From contig NC_084601.1 of the NCBI RefSeq assembly GCF_033807715.1, positions 13,850,690 to 13,914,689 on the forward strand: a DNA stretch of 64,000 nt, written 5' to 3'. Positions within the stretch are counted from its first letter, which is position 1; each line of letters begins with the position of its first letter. Under the pieces are notes generated by a model. That model searched no databases. It was not told the origin of the DNA and saw only the letters and a list, made by a program, of their open reading frames with translations. A program made the translations under genes and the position numbers. Positions 1 to 11,849 of this stretch are shown piece after piece. Source of the DNA: Cololabis saira. Its lineage: Eukaryota > Chordata > Actinopteri > Beloniformes > Belonidae.

Positions 1-1140
1 GCTGGCTGCTCCGCTGAGCCACAGCCAGATACTAAACAACGCAACATTTTAAGCCGGAGGAGAACAGAACCGCTCCACAACAGGAACACAAAAGTGTGTC
101 CCTCTTTGCCATGATGCTGGTGGTTTCTTTTAGGAGTCTGGGTAATGTAACGGGCATGTTTTGCTTGGCGTGAAGCCAAAAAAAGTGATTAAAAAAGAGG
201 GCTAATAGTGAGAGCCACTGCACAGCAGTAAGCTCACCCCTTTATCTGCCGTCTTTGACCCCATCTGTCCCCTGGGAGCCTGGAGCCGAGCCAGCTTCGC
301 CTCAACTCTCATTCATTCATTTGTCAAATGAAGATTTTTGGAAGGGTGAGAGCCGACACCTCCCAATCCATGCCCCTATAGCCTCCCTCAATTATGATCA
401 TGATGAAAACACACACCACACTGTCTTCCAAGTGTGTGAAACATCTCTAAAACACCATAGGCTCTTTATATCAAGGCCAAGTTTCTCCTCTTTAGGCTGA
501 GGGCTGCTTCAAGGGGCTCTGGAGGCCAAAACATGGACCCATTCTGTGCTAAGCAAACTTGATAATGGACTCTAGGATAAACACATCCTGGGTCCTGTCA
601 ATGCTGCTCAACATCACCGCCTTAATGACAGCTGTCATTGTTGTAAACCTGACACAAAACACTCCTCCACTGTATCATTCCTCCCCCACCTTTCCAGCTT
701 AGACGTTCTCCCCCTCCCCATTTCTCCCCTTCTCCAGTTCGTATGTTTGTGTTAGCAGTCGGCTGGGCTTTCCATCACGCTGGTCTGGTCTCATGGCGCT
801 CCAACCACGCATGCAAATATGCTCGCACACACGTACACCCCCACAAGCTTATGTCCACTTTTCAACCATCACTCCCTCTGAAACACCTGCCCAAATATCT
901 TTCCCCCAAATCTCAGCTCAAAGTTCGCCCGCCTCACTGATTTTTTTGCCCTGAAGTATCTCACCCACTCTCCTTTCAGCCTCTCGTAGTTTTGCAAGAA
1001 GTGAGGACAAAGTAAGGGGTCAAAGGTGAGGTAGGAGCAAAATGGGGCTTCCCATGCAAAGATGCAAAGCAAACCATCACAAGTGACTGACCTTTTGAGA
1101 GATTTGGTTTGGGAAATTTCGTTTTTTTGTACAGTGAATA
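1..1140. other. Non-coding flank, nothing recognised
   Basis: No open reading frame here resembles a known protein, and no transposon ends were found. The open frames present are short and have no recognisable domain. The stretch is ordinary, slightly AT-rich intergenic DNA. Confidence 0.5.
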
Positions 1141-1179
1141 CACCACTTTGAATACACCACATAAAAAGACACAACCTTT

Positions 1180-2500
1180 ACTTTGTCTGACATTAAATCA
1201 GATTAAAACGATCCTGTGACAGTCAATTGGAAATACCCAAATTATTTCTATGTGCTAAATGCCAGAAAAGTGACGGAAGATTTCTTAGAGAATTTGTTAT
1301 TACTTTGTTCAAAGTCTGAAGTGTAGATATGTTTTCTTAATATTTGGCCTTTAAACTTTATAGAGTTCTGGGTATCCTTCATCAAGCTCCTGTCGGCTAC
1401 AGTTTTCGCCCATCCCTCTGAGTCAGGTTTGGATGCCAGATTACTGTCGCACCTTTTCATAAAGCTGCTACCTCTGTACTTCCCAATTGGGATTGTGCTC
1501 TCAGGCTTTTAAGCTTCCCCCCTTTTCCTCCAGATGTAGACCAAGGTCATTATGGCCAAACAATACATTTTTGTTTCATCAGACCACAACACATCTCTTA
1601 AAAAATGAAACCTTTTGCCCCGTGTGCATTTTCAACCTGTAATCTGGCTTTTTTTAATGTTGGTTTCGGAGTAATAGCGTCTACCTCGATGAGTGGTCTC
1701 ATGTCAGTGCAGCACTCAGTTCACTGTGAATGATGATACTCTCCTCCCAGGTTCAACCAGCATCTTTACAGTATAACGTTTTTTGCGTTTGTTCTGGTGT
1801 CAACATGTAAGTTTCACACCAAAGCTGGTTTGTTTCTGGGAAACAGAACTCCTTCTTCCTGCTTAAGGCTGAATTAAGGCTCTGCGTTACACCAACGCAG
1901 AGCCTATGCCGTTGCCGTGACGCCGTCGTGAACCCTTTGGACTTCATCGTCACTCCATTTAGCCGCGGTGCAATAGCCACCGAGAGCGCTAGTTGTTACT
2001 TTGTTTAGATTCCATTTTTTTCTGGTCAGAGTGAATCAAAGAGATAAGGACAACTATTGTGCAAAAAACCAAAACAACCCCCCCCAAAAAAGCACACACA
2101 CACGAAGAAAAGAGCGCTGAAAGTTCACTACTGCTTCGCGAACCGGAACCGGAAATGCGTTGCTTCCAAGCAAACCAATCACAGCCCTCTCAGTCTGCGT
2201 TGGGTCTGCGTTGTCACGACGCGTAGTTCCATTTTTGGAGGTGCACGTCAGGCTACGGTGTAGGCTACGCCGTACTGTGCGCGTCGCCGCGTACCCTACG
2301 ACATAGGCTCTGCGTTGATTTAACGCAGAACCATAACTCAGGCTTTAGTGTATGTAAGCATCTGACTTTAAAGAAAGTAATAAAAAAAATTCTAAGAAAT
2401 ATTTATTGAATTATTCTGGCATTTAGCAAATAGAAATAATTTTGGCAATCTTACCTGACCCAAAACAGGAAAGCTTATTCTGATTCAATGTCCGACACTG
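1180..2500 (-). mobile_element. Decayed Tc1/mariner-like transposon with long inverted ends, split by another element
   Basis: The segment at about 1190-1325 and the reverse complement of about 2350-2495 align over most of their length. Both contain the same run (TTATTTCTAT, then GCTAAATGCCAGAA, then TTTCTTAGAA and TTATTACTTT). They are therefore the long inverted repeats of one element, in the IR/DR style of fish Tc1 transposons. Between them, about 1380-1860 read on the minus strand retains transposase fragments, including a WSDETK peptide around 1580-1600, which matches the region of the second catalytic aspartate of the DDE domain. Stops and frameshifts make it inactive. The right part is interrupted by a Harbinger-like element at 1866-2344. 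The outermost ends are too eroded to place exactly. Confidence 0.75.
1866..2344. mobile_element. Harbinger-like non-autonomous element, copy A (long form)
   Basis: The left end starts AGGCTGAATTA and the reverse complement of the right end starts AGCCTGAGTTA. Each is flanked by TTA (1863-1865 and 2345-2347), as expected for a 3-bp PIF/Harbinger-type target duplication. Just inside each end sits a CpG-rich core with repeated GCTCTGCGTT and ACGCAGAGCC blocks. Shorter relatives occur at 18335, 31227 and 48048. No transposase is encoded. The element sits inside a Tc1 relic. Confidence 0.7.
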
Positions 2501-2547
2501 AAAGAAAAAAAAAGTTACATAAACTTATGTTTTCAACTCTGTTTGAA

Positions 2548-3170
2548 TGTTAGTGTTTGTGACATACATTTTAAAAAGGTATCAGTTAAACACCTGTGAA
2601 AATATTTAGTCTACTTCCCCCTGCTAGTCATGCTATACATCAAGATGTGGTGTTGTAAGTGACCTGAATTCCCCATCAGAATTTAACATCCTCCCACACA
2701 TACCGCACTGAACACTTACATAGATTTAAGGGGATGTCAGATCTTCTCTAAAATAGCACTTGGTTTTTTTTTTTGCATTCTAAAAATACACATTTAGCTT
2801 CAGCTGAATCTCAAACATTTCCAATGAAAGGGCAAGATAGCGCAGGTCGGGCCCTCTGGTTGGGTTATTATTTTGATCCAAAGCAACATTGTCTCTTCTG
2901 TGGAAATTCAATATAGAACAGAAATCTTACAGACAGCAGCGCAGTCACACAATCTAAACACTTTCTATTGTAACCACTTCCCTTATTTTCCACAATGGGA
3001 ACCAGTTGTCATGTGAACTTGTTTGCAATAACTCTTTAATAAAGTTATATGGTTCTCTTTTAATGACATTCTTATTGTGTAAAAGATGCTTTACTCTATT
3101 TATCAAATCTCTTTAGCTTATATTTGTATGTTTTATTAAGGCTAAGTTTATAGCCTGCAAGAGGATGTGG
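2548..3170. other. AT-rich non-coding stretch, nothing recognised
   Basis: No coding potential and no transposon ends were identified. The composition is AT-rich, with scattered short homopolymers. Confidence 0.45.
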
Positions 3171-3760
3171 ATGCAGTCCTCCATAACTACTGGAATCATC
3201 ACCGAGACCAATCAGCTGATGTACAGCACAGCAGCATTGATCCTAGAGGTGCTTGGCTGTAGAGGAAAGCCAGCTGTCTGGACAGTTGAGAAGTAAAATG
3301 AAGAAACAACTGCCCAGGAAACATTTCAAACTCCCAACGCCTGAGGCACTGGAATCTGCCAAACAAAGACACGCAGCTTCAGCTACCCGACTGAGAAGAT
3401 ACACAACAGAAGCAGAGGCCAGGAGAATAAACAGGATGTTCTCCACTGGACCATCCAAAGTGTACTCTCAGTTGCAAGGTTACGACGCCAGACTGGACCC
3501 ACCCAAGGCTGAGACTGAACAGCAGAGGGAAAAAAAACATGGGAGAAAGAGGCATTATAGCACCAATGTCCCCATTGACATGAGGATCTAAGAGCTGACC
3601 ACAGTAGTCTACCAGAACAAGATCCAGTTACCACCGCAAGGCAGACATAAATGCAATGTCAAGTATCGAGAGTTGGACAGCACCAGGCCCAGACATGAGA
3701 TACTTACTGGCTGAAGAAACTCACTCCCCATGAGCAGCAGAAATGAACCATTTTCTACAG
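3170..3760 (+). pseudogene. Non-LTR retrotransposon fragment, region upstream of the reverse transcriptase core
   Basis: The 112-codon frame at 3253-3591 encodes a basic peptide with RLRRYTTEAEARRINRMF around codons 46-63. That resembles the linker upstream of the RT domain in fish non-LTR elements (arginine-rich, then RINRMF...VYSQL). Downstream, in another frame at about 3660-3720, there is a peptide like ESWTAPGPDM, a recognisable continuation of the same family. Upstream, around 3195-3235, an ITETNQLMYSTAA-like peptide lies in a third frame. Several frameshifts therefore separate pieces of one former ORF. It is a dead retrotransposon fragment, not a host gene. The exact clade is uncertain. 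Confidence 0.6.
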
Positions 3761-4438
3761 AAGAGAGAGAGAGATCACGTTCATCTGTGATAGAATATTG
3801 GTAGAATATTAATTGGTATATTGATATCTGTAAATGTGAATGAATTTTAATATTCTTATGAAAAAGTGATTTAAAAAATCCCCTCCGTAACCACATGCTT
3901 GTCTAGGAGTTTTTTTAAAAACCACAATATCCATAAACATTGTTGAGTCAAGTTCCTCTTCCTTCTTTCAATTTCACCAGTGACTCAGACATATTAAAAG
4001 TTTAACAGCTTTGAGTTTACTAGGAACAAGGAACATAAACGATCTGCCCTTGAGGATTGTTATTTTTCTTGGGGAATATTTAATCTAGGTTCCTCGAAAT
4101 TACGGAAGTTAAATTCTTCTCACCACAGCTCTTTCATTAGGCTACCAACTGGTGTTTGACATGTTGGGGTGAACACCGACATACAGGCTCTGAGCACTCT
4201 TGTGAGAGATCATAGTTAACTCGAGCCTTTCAGTAAGTCAACTCATGCGTTGATCATTACCGCAACAAGTGCTTGTTCCCTTCACACATTCAGTTAGTTC
4301 TGCCTCTGTAGTCCCTTTAATCTGCCTCGATGTGCTGTGTGAAATGAAAAGAGGGAGAACGGTGGTACATTTCATTGAGTCATCCAGCCTAAGAGGAGGT
4401 AACAGAGGCGTTAAAAGAGGAGATGAACTTTGTGTCAA
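3761..4438. other. Non-coding stretch, nothing recognised
   Basis: AT-rich sequence without credible coding frames or paired repeat ends. Confidence 0.4.
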
Positions 4439-4700
4439 TCAGATGGTTCCAGGCCAAACAGTGGCAAGGAAAAACTCCCCTTTAGGAGGGAAGAAACCTT
4501 GAGCAGGACCAGGCTCATAAGGGGGGACCCTCCTGCCGAGGGCCAGACTGGGGGTCAGGGACGTCAACAGCACAGCAGGCAGGTGGAAGCAGCAGCGGGA
4601 TGACCAGGGGTGGGGACCGCAGGCCAGCACGCAGCTCCCGAAGCTCCGGCCCAATCATCAAGTCCCAGGTTAGGGTGCAGGGTCGGGGAAAGGTTGAGAA
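4439..4700. repeat. Interspersed repeat fragment with the AAAAACTCCCCTTTAGGAGG / GAAGAAACCTTGAGCAGGACC block
   Basis: This GC-richer block holds the run AAACTCCCCTTTAGGAGGG followed by GAAACCTTGAGCAGGACCAG. In teleost genomes I recognise this as part of a common retroposon whose 3' tail resembles the pieces at 38896-38990 and 56638-56698. The large opposing open frames over it on both strands are an artefact of GC content in a repeat and are not genes. Confidence 0.5.
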
Positions 4701-6190
4701 GGGGCAGGGCCAGGGAGAGGAGTCTTGAAGGACAAATCTCTCCCCCGCCTGCCCGGGCCGTTACCCTGCCCCTCTCACTCCCACGCTGCAGGATCCGGTG
4801 TTTTGCATTCAGAGATGCTCTTCGCCACCGGCCGCAATGTGAGAAGGACAACCTATTCTTTGCTGTTTAGGCTTTAAGACCATCGCTACCCACATAATAC
4901 ATAACACCTATGCTGAGATATTAAGAGTGAACAACAACAATTTAACTCTGGTGGCAGAAAAGAATCAGAGGCCAGCCATTGCAAGGCAGACATCCAACAA
5001 ATAAAAACATGTGCCTAAATAAATAATAAGTTAGGTCATGTTGCTATGTAAGTGGACGGTAACCTAAAAGTCAGGACAAAAAAAACATGGGAAAATAAAC
5101 ATTTACAATGAGAAGCTATCAACCGAAGCAACAAAGGATCATTTGGAGAAGACGGAGCTTTCAAACAGTTTAGATCCATGTGAGATCTGAACGACGGCAC
5201 CGCAGATCCCACCTACTGTCTGCACCGAGACACCTGACGTGCTCTCATGTCCTGTGTACAGAGCGTGCATACAACATATAGCAGTTCAGGATTTTCAAAT
5301 CTCTTGAGTCACATGTGCAACTTACACATGAATGACTGCAGGACTTACACATCTTCAAGCCGGCAAACCCGTCTGTCACGGTCATTAGTACAAAGATATG
5401 TGGGGTTAAACATGACTCAAACTGCGCACGTGTTCAGCATCTGTTTTCAGAGTCTCACAAGCTTGACTACATCAAGTAATATGCACACTGACGCAGAAGA
5501 GCTTCAAGTAAGCGTGGTCAACACTTTAAACTGTAAACAAAATGCTAAACTTCACAGTAGTGCAGTAGCACACAGGAAGCACAACAAATAGCATTTTTGA
5601 GGGGAGCTGGTTGGAATGATTTAAGAAAAACATCAATTTCCTGCTCCCGGACATTACCGAGGAAACCCCGCGGTTCCTACCATGACAATACTGACATTTA
5701 TGTCGACTGTTAGTGGTGTTGTGGTAGATGTAGATATGCATGATAAGTAAGACTGTCAGCACATTACACACCTCCGAAAGCCATAATGGTCTTTGCTGTT
5801 GATTGTGTGTGTGTGCGTGTGTGTGTGTGCGTGTGTGTGTAGTAATAGAAAAATCAATGCTTTTTTCCTGCATTTTCCAAATCCTCCCTAGTTCTTTTCA
5901 TTTTGGGGTTGGGTTCAATAACTTTCATTCATAACTTTCAAATGCACAAAGAATCAACTTGCTCTAGTAGATTTCTATCACGTCATTTAAGACACTTACA
6001 CACGATGACATGGCTTTGGCGATGCCTCGCCCATATACGACCCCATGGGTCATTAATGTTAATTCATGCTGGGAATTCTGACTTTTGGTTCCAAACGTCA
6101 CCTGTGGGCTCACCAACTGCAGTCGGGACCGTAGGTGCTGAATGCTTGGCGATATGGTTGGCAGCAGAAGGCAGGGGCCATGGCGTCCTG
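4701..6190. other. Non-coding stretch with a short GT microsatellite
   Basis: No gene is recognised. An imperfect GT run lies at about 5803-5841. The open frames at 5247-5591 and 5526-5873 lack recognisable domains, and the second is largely the translated microsatellite. Confidence 0.4.
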
Positions 6191-6194
6191 ACCC

Positions 6195-6650
6195 CCTTGT
6201 AACTGAAACGGGTTCTTGAGACATGGAATGTCGCTCTGCAGTTGCTCAGGGTGAAAAATGATGCCCTGGACCGTGCTTAGTTGGTCGGCTCAGAGCCTAT
6301 ATGTTGGTGTTTACCCCAACATGTCAAACACCCGTTGGTGGCCTCATGATTCAATCTCTGCTCTTTGGAGAGGATTTGGTTTTGTTGATGACCCTCAGCT
6401 ATCACTGGAAAGGTTTGCAGCTCCAGTGAAAAGCTGCAGGGATGAGAATTGGCATCTCCAAATCTGAAACCATGGATCTTGGTCAAAAGAGGGTGCCATC
6501 TCCAGGTTTGGGGTGAGGTTCTACCTTAGGCTTAGGGGTTCAAGTATTTTGGGTTCTTGTGGGGAAGGAATGAAGTCGAGCAATGACAGGCTGACTGGTG
6601 TGAAATTGGTTTCTTCCACAAGGTGACTGGACTCCCCATCAGAGATCATT
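6195..6650 (+). pseudogene. Highly decayed non-LTR retrotransposon fragment
   Basis: Around 6385-6395 the + strand reads FVDD, like the catalytic FADD/YADD box of reverse transcriptase. About 6440-6480 then reads AAGMRIGISKSETM, matching the AAGMRISTSKSEAM block that follows that box in a common fish non-LTR family (the family also present at 28727-30745). Frames change between the pieces and stops interrupt. A TWNV-like peptide near 6225, reminiscent of the start of an APE endonuclease domain, lies only about 160 bp upstream, so most of the element between them has been deleted. Confidence 0.45.
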
Positions 6651-6729
6651 CGGTTGAGACTCAGAGTGTAGTTGCTGCTCCTCCACCGAGAGTAATCTTT
6701 CACCCTTGAATTTTACAGTTGGTGCCATG

Positions 6730-7123
6730 TAGGGCTGGGCGATTTTGGACAAAAATAAAATCCAAATTTTTTTCTCTGAAAACCCGATCTTCGATTTCGA
6801 TTTTGATTTTTTTGGTAAAACTACAAAAGACAATGAAATAAATTGTTTCAAATATTTTATCTTTATTTTTAAAGAAAAATAGCAAACAAATTTCCCTATT
6901 GGGAATGAAGTGCAATTGAAAGATACTGTAAATCCTCCTTGAGTTTAGTAAAGTGACAACATTTACAATTTTCTTGACCAAACAAAGATGACTAGACGGG
7001 CTCTGTCTGTAATGCAGCCAGCTGCAAAAAAGGAAAAACGATTTTCCGATTTTCCTTTTTTTAACATCGATTGTGATTAATAAATCCGATTTAGATTTAA
7101 AATCGATTAATCGCACAGCCCTA
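6730..7123. mobile_element. hAT-type MITE with perfect 8-bp target duplication
   Basis: The left end reads TAGGGCTGGGCGATT, and the reverse complement of the right end reads TAGGGCTGTGCGATT. The element is flanked on both sides by GTGCCATG (6722-6729 and 7124-7131), a perfect 8-bp duplication, as hAT transposases make. The interior is AT-rich, with repeated GATTT/AAATC blocks and no transposase. The perfect duplication fixes both boundaries to the base. Confidence 0.85.
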
Positions 7124-7131
7124 GTGCCATG

Positions 7132-9515
7132 TCATGCTTACAGAAATACACCCAAAGTTAAGTATTGTTTCAAATGCTGTTAATTTGTATTCATTTGTTA
7201 GCATACTGCCCGTCTCCTGACGTGTGTTCACAGCAGCCCTCTGAATTAAACACTTGTTTGTTTTCGCTGGGTGAAAGTGAAATCCTAGAAGCCAATTTGG
7301 GTATTGTTTCTCCTCATCAGGCTCTTTTCAGCCGACGCTGGAGTCATGGAGAGTCCCTGCTTTTCTAAAGCACGTCCTGGGTGCCAGCTGCTGCCCACTT
7401 TGTTACCGGAATCCCATAAAGGCCTGCAGAGCTCCTCGGTGGCTCAGCGCCAGCCTCACATCGAAACAGAAAGGGCAGGCAGGAGGTCATAAGTCTCAAG
7501 GACTCGAAGCCACAGTTTCTGCAGTCAGGGGAATAACACGCTCTGAGCTGCTGGCCCGTAACAGGGAGGAGTATAATCATATACCATCCTGCAGTTCTGT
7601 GGGCAATGCAGTCTACGCATACATTCCCAAACTCACCACTAGTTCCTCTGAAAGTCCACCCAGGTCATATTTCCCTGACACAAGTGTCCAGCTGTGTCAT
7701 GTGAAGTGATCCAGCTGTTATGAAGAAATCAGATCTGATTTCCAGGTAAAACAGCTAATTCAATGGAGGAGCGGAAAAAAACCCACTTCAACTGACAAAC
7801 GAAACCACAGTCTTACCACAGTAGTCAACTGCAACAAATTACACTTCCTGAGGGCAACACAATTAAAACAGAGAGGAAAAAAATTTGAGTGATCAGTTGT
7901 AGCTTGAATCTAATGAAACGGTGGGAAAAAAAACCCCAGATACTTTTCACATGATTCATTCATGGACGTTCATTTACGTAGATTTTCTGATGTTATTTCA
8001 AATATTTTCTTCAGAAGTCTGAGGAAATGACAGATACAGTAACTGACAACTGCGCTCCTTGTGACAGTAAACAGTGGAAAAAAACAGCACAAAACATTAA
8101 AAATATCTCAAAGGAAACAGAGTGACTTACAGAGAATAGAACGTGAAATCATTTGAAGGCCAAGTGGAGTTAGAAGATAAGGCAAGGGGAATAAAATGTG
8201 TCATCTTATTCTTCTCTGTGTCTCTTCCCAGCACTTTCTGCCTCCCCCTTTCTTGCCCCGGAAGAAATAACTGATAAGTCCCTTGATATCTGGTTGATAT
8301 CAAGGACACTCAGTCCAGTAAACAATCAGTGGATTCTTCAGAAAGATGAGTAGCTTCAAACAGCTGCAACATCCTTTGCAAACCAGAAATAAATAGCTTT
8401 CGAAGCTGATTAATTAAGATACGGATGGGAGGACTGGAAGGCTGGGTCGACTGTCTGGCCGGCTGACTGTTTCATATCAGGTCTAAAAAGACAACACAAG
8501 AAAGTGTTAACGGAACAATGAAAGTTTATCTGTTTACATGTTAAGTGGTTTGATTGTAAGAAGGCCTAGTTATCGACGTGTTATGCTATCAACGATGCCT
8601 GACGTGTAGAACACGCTCTTGACATTTTATGCCTGAGACTGTATCTTGAACACAAAAACAACAGTTCTATCCAATACAAAAAAAAGAGAGAAAGAAATAT
8701 CATTACCGGGTGCATTCACAGACACACTCAAAAAAAAGAAAAGAAATCTATTAAAGCAATTTTTTTGGGGGGGGGCGTTCATTTCAAAACTCTTAAAATA
8801 AAAAAATACGATTCTCTGTGTATTAGTTCAAACATCAGGCATTAAGGGGTTAAATTGTTCAGTCAATAGTAATATTTTTTTTTATTCCTTTTTAATCCCA
8901 ACCTCTGCTGATGTCGAGTTGGGAAATCTGCTCATTTTTATTTATTGAACCTAGACATAAATCATGGGGATTAATTTTCCCTTTTCTTTTACTTTGATAA
9001 CATATTTAAAAGGCTCTGCCTGTACAGTTATTCTCAGGCGACCTGGTAGCTGGAAACACAGTGAACAGAGCAGGAGAAGCAGCTGTGAATGAGCGGCGTA
9101 ATGTACGTCTCCTGTGGTCGCCCAGATGGAGGCGGCGCGTCGTTTCCCCGTCGGCCTTCCCCTGCAAGAAACTGAACTCGGCCCCAAAGAATTTGTAAAA
9201 CTGTAATCATTGTTTTATCACCGCTTAATCTGTTGATTCACTTCCTTGGACATGACTTTCTCTTTATTTCTTTCTTTCCTTCTTTTTTCTTTTGCTGTGG
9301 TTCAGGGGGGAGACCACTTTCTGCCATTGGGAAAGTCTGTGGTTCATTTCATCACCGTGTGCCGAGGAGTCGTTGGGCGAGTCAATGGACCTCATGTTTC
9401 CTCTGATGCAGTCATCACTGTCTGATTGTGTGTAAGATCAAGAGAGAGAGAGAAAGAACAGAAGAAAATAAATGTATATATCGCTTTGGTAACCATTTTT
9501 TCTCTTAGAAACATG
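7132..9515. other. Non-coding stretch, nothing recognised
   Basis: No conserved domain, RNA gene or paired transposon end was seen. A C/T-rich TTCT-like run sits near 9261-9294 and a homopolymer T-then-G run near 8760-8777. Confidence 0.4.
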
Positions 9516-9523
9516 GACCGGCC

Positions 9524-9602
9524 TTTTCCAGGGTGTACCCCACCTGCACCCTGAAACCCCTGGACAGGAACAAGCTGGTATAGATAACGGCTGGACAGAA
9601 TC
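9524..9602. repeat. Tail fragment of the tRNA-derived SINE family
   Basis: It contains TCCAGGGTGTACCCC and then GGTATAGATAACGG, the same sequence blocks as the 3' part of the fuller SINE copy at 42182-42510. Only the tail survives. Confidence 0.45.
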
Positions 9603-10795
9603 ATTGACACTGGAATAACGCCATGTTTTATCAAACACAAAGGAATTGTTTAAGGAGTGAACCTTGAGAGGCCTAGGCATCTTTATTTGGTCACTGAAGG
9701 AGTTTCACATCCCAGTCCACCTGGAGACCTCTTCATTTCCTGTGTGCCCCTCGTCTGACCTGTTACTTCCTACTTCAAGTTCGGAACTTTGCTCTTGCTT
9801 TTGTGCTTACTCTTGCTTCCACACGCTGGTTTTAGGTGTTAAAGTAGCGCTAGGGTTGGGAAACATTATGTTTTACAGTTGGATGAACCACCTTGCATTT
9901 TCTGCTCCATAAAACTCTGTTTACTGGCTCACTAGATAAATCCATCACTCTGTAAGATATAATAATAAGGATTTAAAAAAAGAATGTGGCACTCATGTGA
10001 AATGAATATCCTAATACGTGACTTAGAAAGTGACCGTGAATAATATCGTGGATGTTTTGTTTTACGTGTGAGACTTTAGACTACGTGCTCTTTGGAAAGT
10101 CCACAATAACTGAAAAATACTGTATGTACATGTACAGTATACACCTTTAAAGAAATACAACAGAGGATCTAAGGGTGGAAACCACCTGAAACCAGACAGA
10201 AGATAAATACAACGTGACCAAATAATGAATGGCAATTAGTGCATGGCGTAAACCAGCTGCATTTAGCAGCTTTAGATTGCAGACTGAAGGTGCTTTCCAG
10301 TGAAAGTATTTATCAACACTGCATGCTCAAAGCCAAAGTTCACCTTGCATGCTCATGTGGAGAAAACTGTACGTTCAGCCCAAATTATCTGGATGTGGGA
10401 ACTCATTCAAGTGGACCATTATAGAAAAAAAAACATGTTATTAATCACCCAGCCAGAAAAGAATGGTTGAAATAATGGACATCTGGACATTTAGGTTTCA
10501 AAGTCATAAGGACAGGGGCAGCGATCTCTGCTCCTGGATGTTGATTGTAGCAGCTCATGGTTCATTTTAAGTGACCTTCAGCTTTAGATTGAGTTATTGG
10601 AGCTACAAGTTTACTGGCCATTAAACTTTCATTAACTGCTATCTAAATCAACAGGTAGACGTGCAGGTTGAAGATGTGCACCTCCTCACACGGTGGCCCC
10701 AGGGCAGGGATGTCTGTTAATTAAGGAGCACCAAGCTGGGAGTGAGTCCCACTCATAAACACATTCTTACGATCAAATCCAAGTTTAGGGGTTCA
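9603..10795. other. Non-coding stretch, nothing recognised
   Basis: Unremarkable AT-rich sequence. A short near-palindrome rich in GTAC lies around 10119-10142. No genes are supported. Confidence 0.4.
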
Positions 10796-10797
10796 TA

Positions 10798-11845
10798 ATA
10801 ATAATAATAATAATAATAATACATTTTATTTATATAGCACTTTTTGAAGGCACTCAAAGACGCTTTACATTAGTAACAAAACACATAGTACAATTACAAT
10901 ACACAGGACAGTACATAAGGACACAACATGACACAGGACATTAATCACACATTAAAAGCAGTTCTGTAAAGGTGAGTTTTGAGATGGGATTTGAATGCTG
11001 GGAGGTCTGAACAGTCACGGATGTGTTTGGGGAGGGAGTTCCAGAGGGTGGGAGCTGTCACCCCAGGTCCGGTGCTTGGTTCTGACAGGAAGGGACAGGA
11101 GGTTGGCGTCAGAGGAGCGGAGGCTGCGGGAGGGAGTGTAGCGGTGGAGCAGGTCGGTGAGGTAGCAGGGGGCCTGATTGTGGAGGGCTTTGTGGGTGAG
11201 GAGAAGGATTTTGAAGTGGATCCGTTGAGGGATGGGGAGCCAGTGGAGCTTCTGGAGGACTGGGGTGATGTGATCTCTGGAGCGGGTGTGGGTGAGCAGG
11301 CGGGCGGCAGAGTTTTGAATATATTGGAGTTTATTGAGGACCTTGGAAGATGAACCGTATAGGACGCTATTGCAGTAGTCGAGTCTTGAGGTGATGAAGG
11401 CGTGGATCAAGGTTTCAGCGGTAGAGAAGGAGAGTGATGGACGGAGACGGGCAATATTTTTGAGGTGGAAGAAGGCAGTTCTTGTGATGTGGTTGACATG
11501 GTGTTGGAAGGAGAGGTTATTGTCCAGAATAACTCTGAGGTTGCGGATGTGAGTGGAGGGAGACAGAATGGAGTTGTCAATGGTGAGGGTGAAGTTGTGA
11601 GCGGTTTTGGTGAGGGATTTGGGGCCGATGATGATCATGTCCGATTTGTTGCAGTTGAGTTGGAGGAAGTTCGAGTGCATCCATGATTTGATTTCAGTGA
11701 GGCAGTTGGTCAGGGTAGAGTGGGTTGCAGAGGTGAGGGATTTGGTGGAGATGTACAGTTGAACGTCGTCAGCGTAGCATCATCCACCGCCACGGTGGAT
11801 GATGTTGCCGAGGGGGAGCATGTAGAGGAATCAGGTGAGAGAGAA
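10798..11845 (-). mobile_element. 5'-truncated L2-like non-LTR retrotransposon
   Basis: On the minus strand the sequence encodes the C-terminal part of a reverse transcriptase. YADDVQLYIST is at about 11730-11770. The 221-codon frame down to 11015 carries KSWMHSNFLQLN-like, FITSRLDYCNSVLYG, IQNSAARLLT and LHWLPIPQRI blocks, which are hallmarks of the L2/CR1-like fish family. The minus-strand 3' end, around 10798-10865, is a GTAAAGCG... tail running into an ATT microsatellite, the typical L2 tail. The 5' part of the element is missing, and the frame changes near 11015 and 11690, so it is inactive. Confidence 0.8.
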
Positions 11846-11849
11846 GGAG

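Noticed and set aside
3253..3591. 112-codon frame as a possible host gene
   Set aside because: It resembles the linker of a non-LTR retrotransposon, and adjacent fragments of the same ORF lie in other frames.
11015..11680. 221-codon minus-strand frame as a host gene
   Set aside because: Its blocks are those of an L2-like reverse transcriptase C-terminus, and an L2 tail follows at the expected distance.
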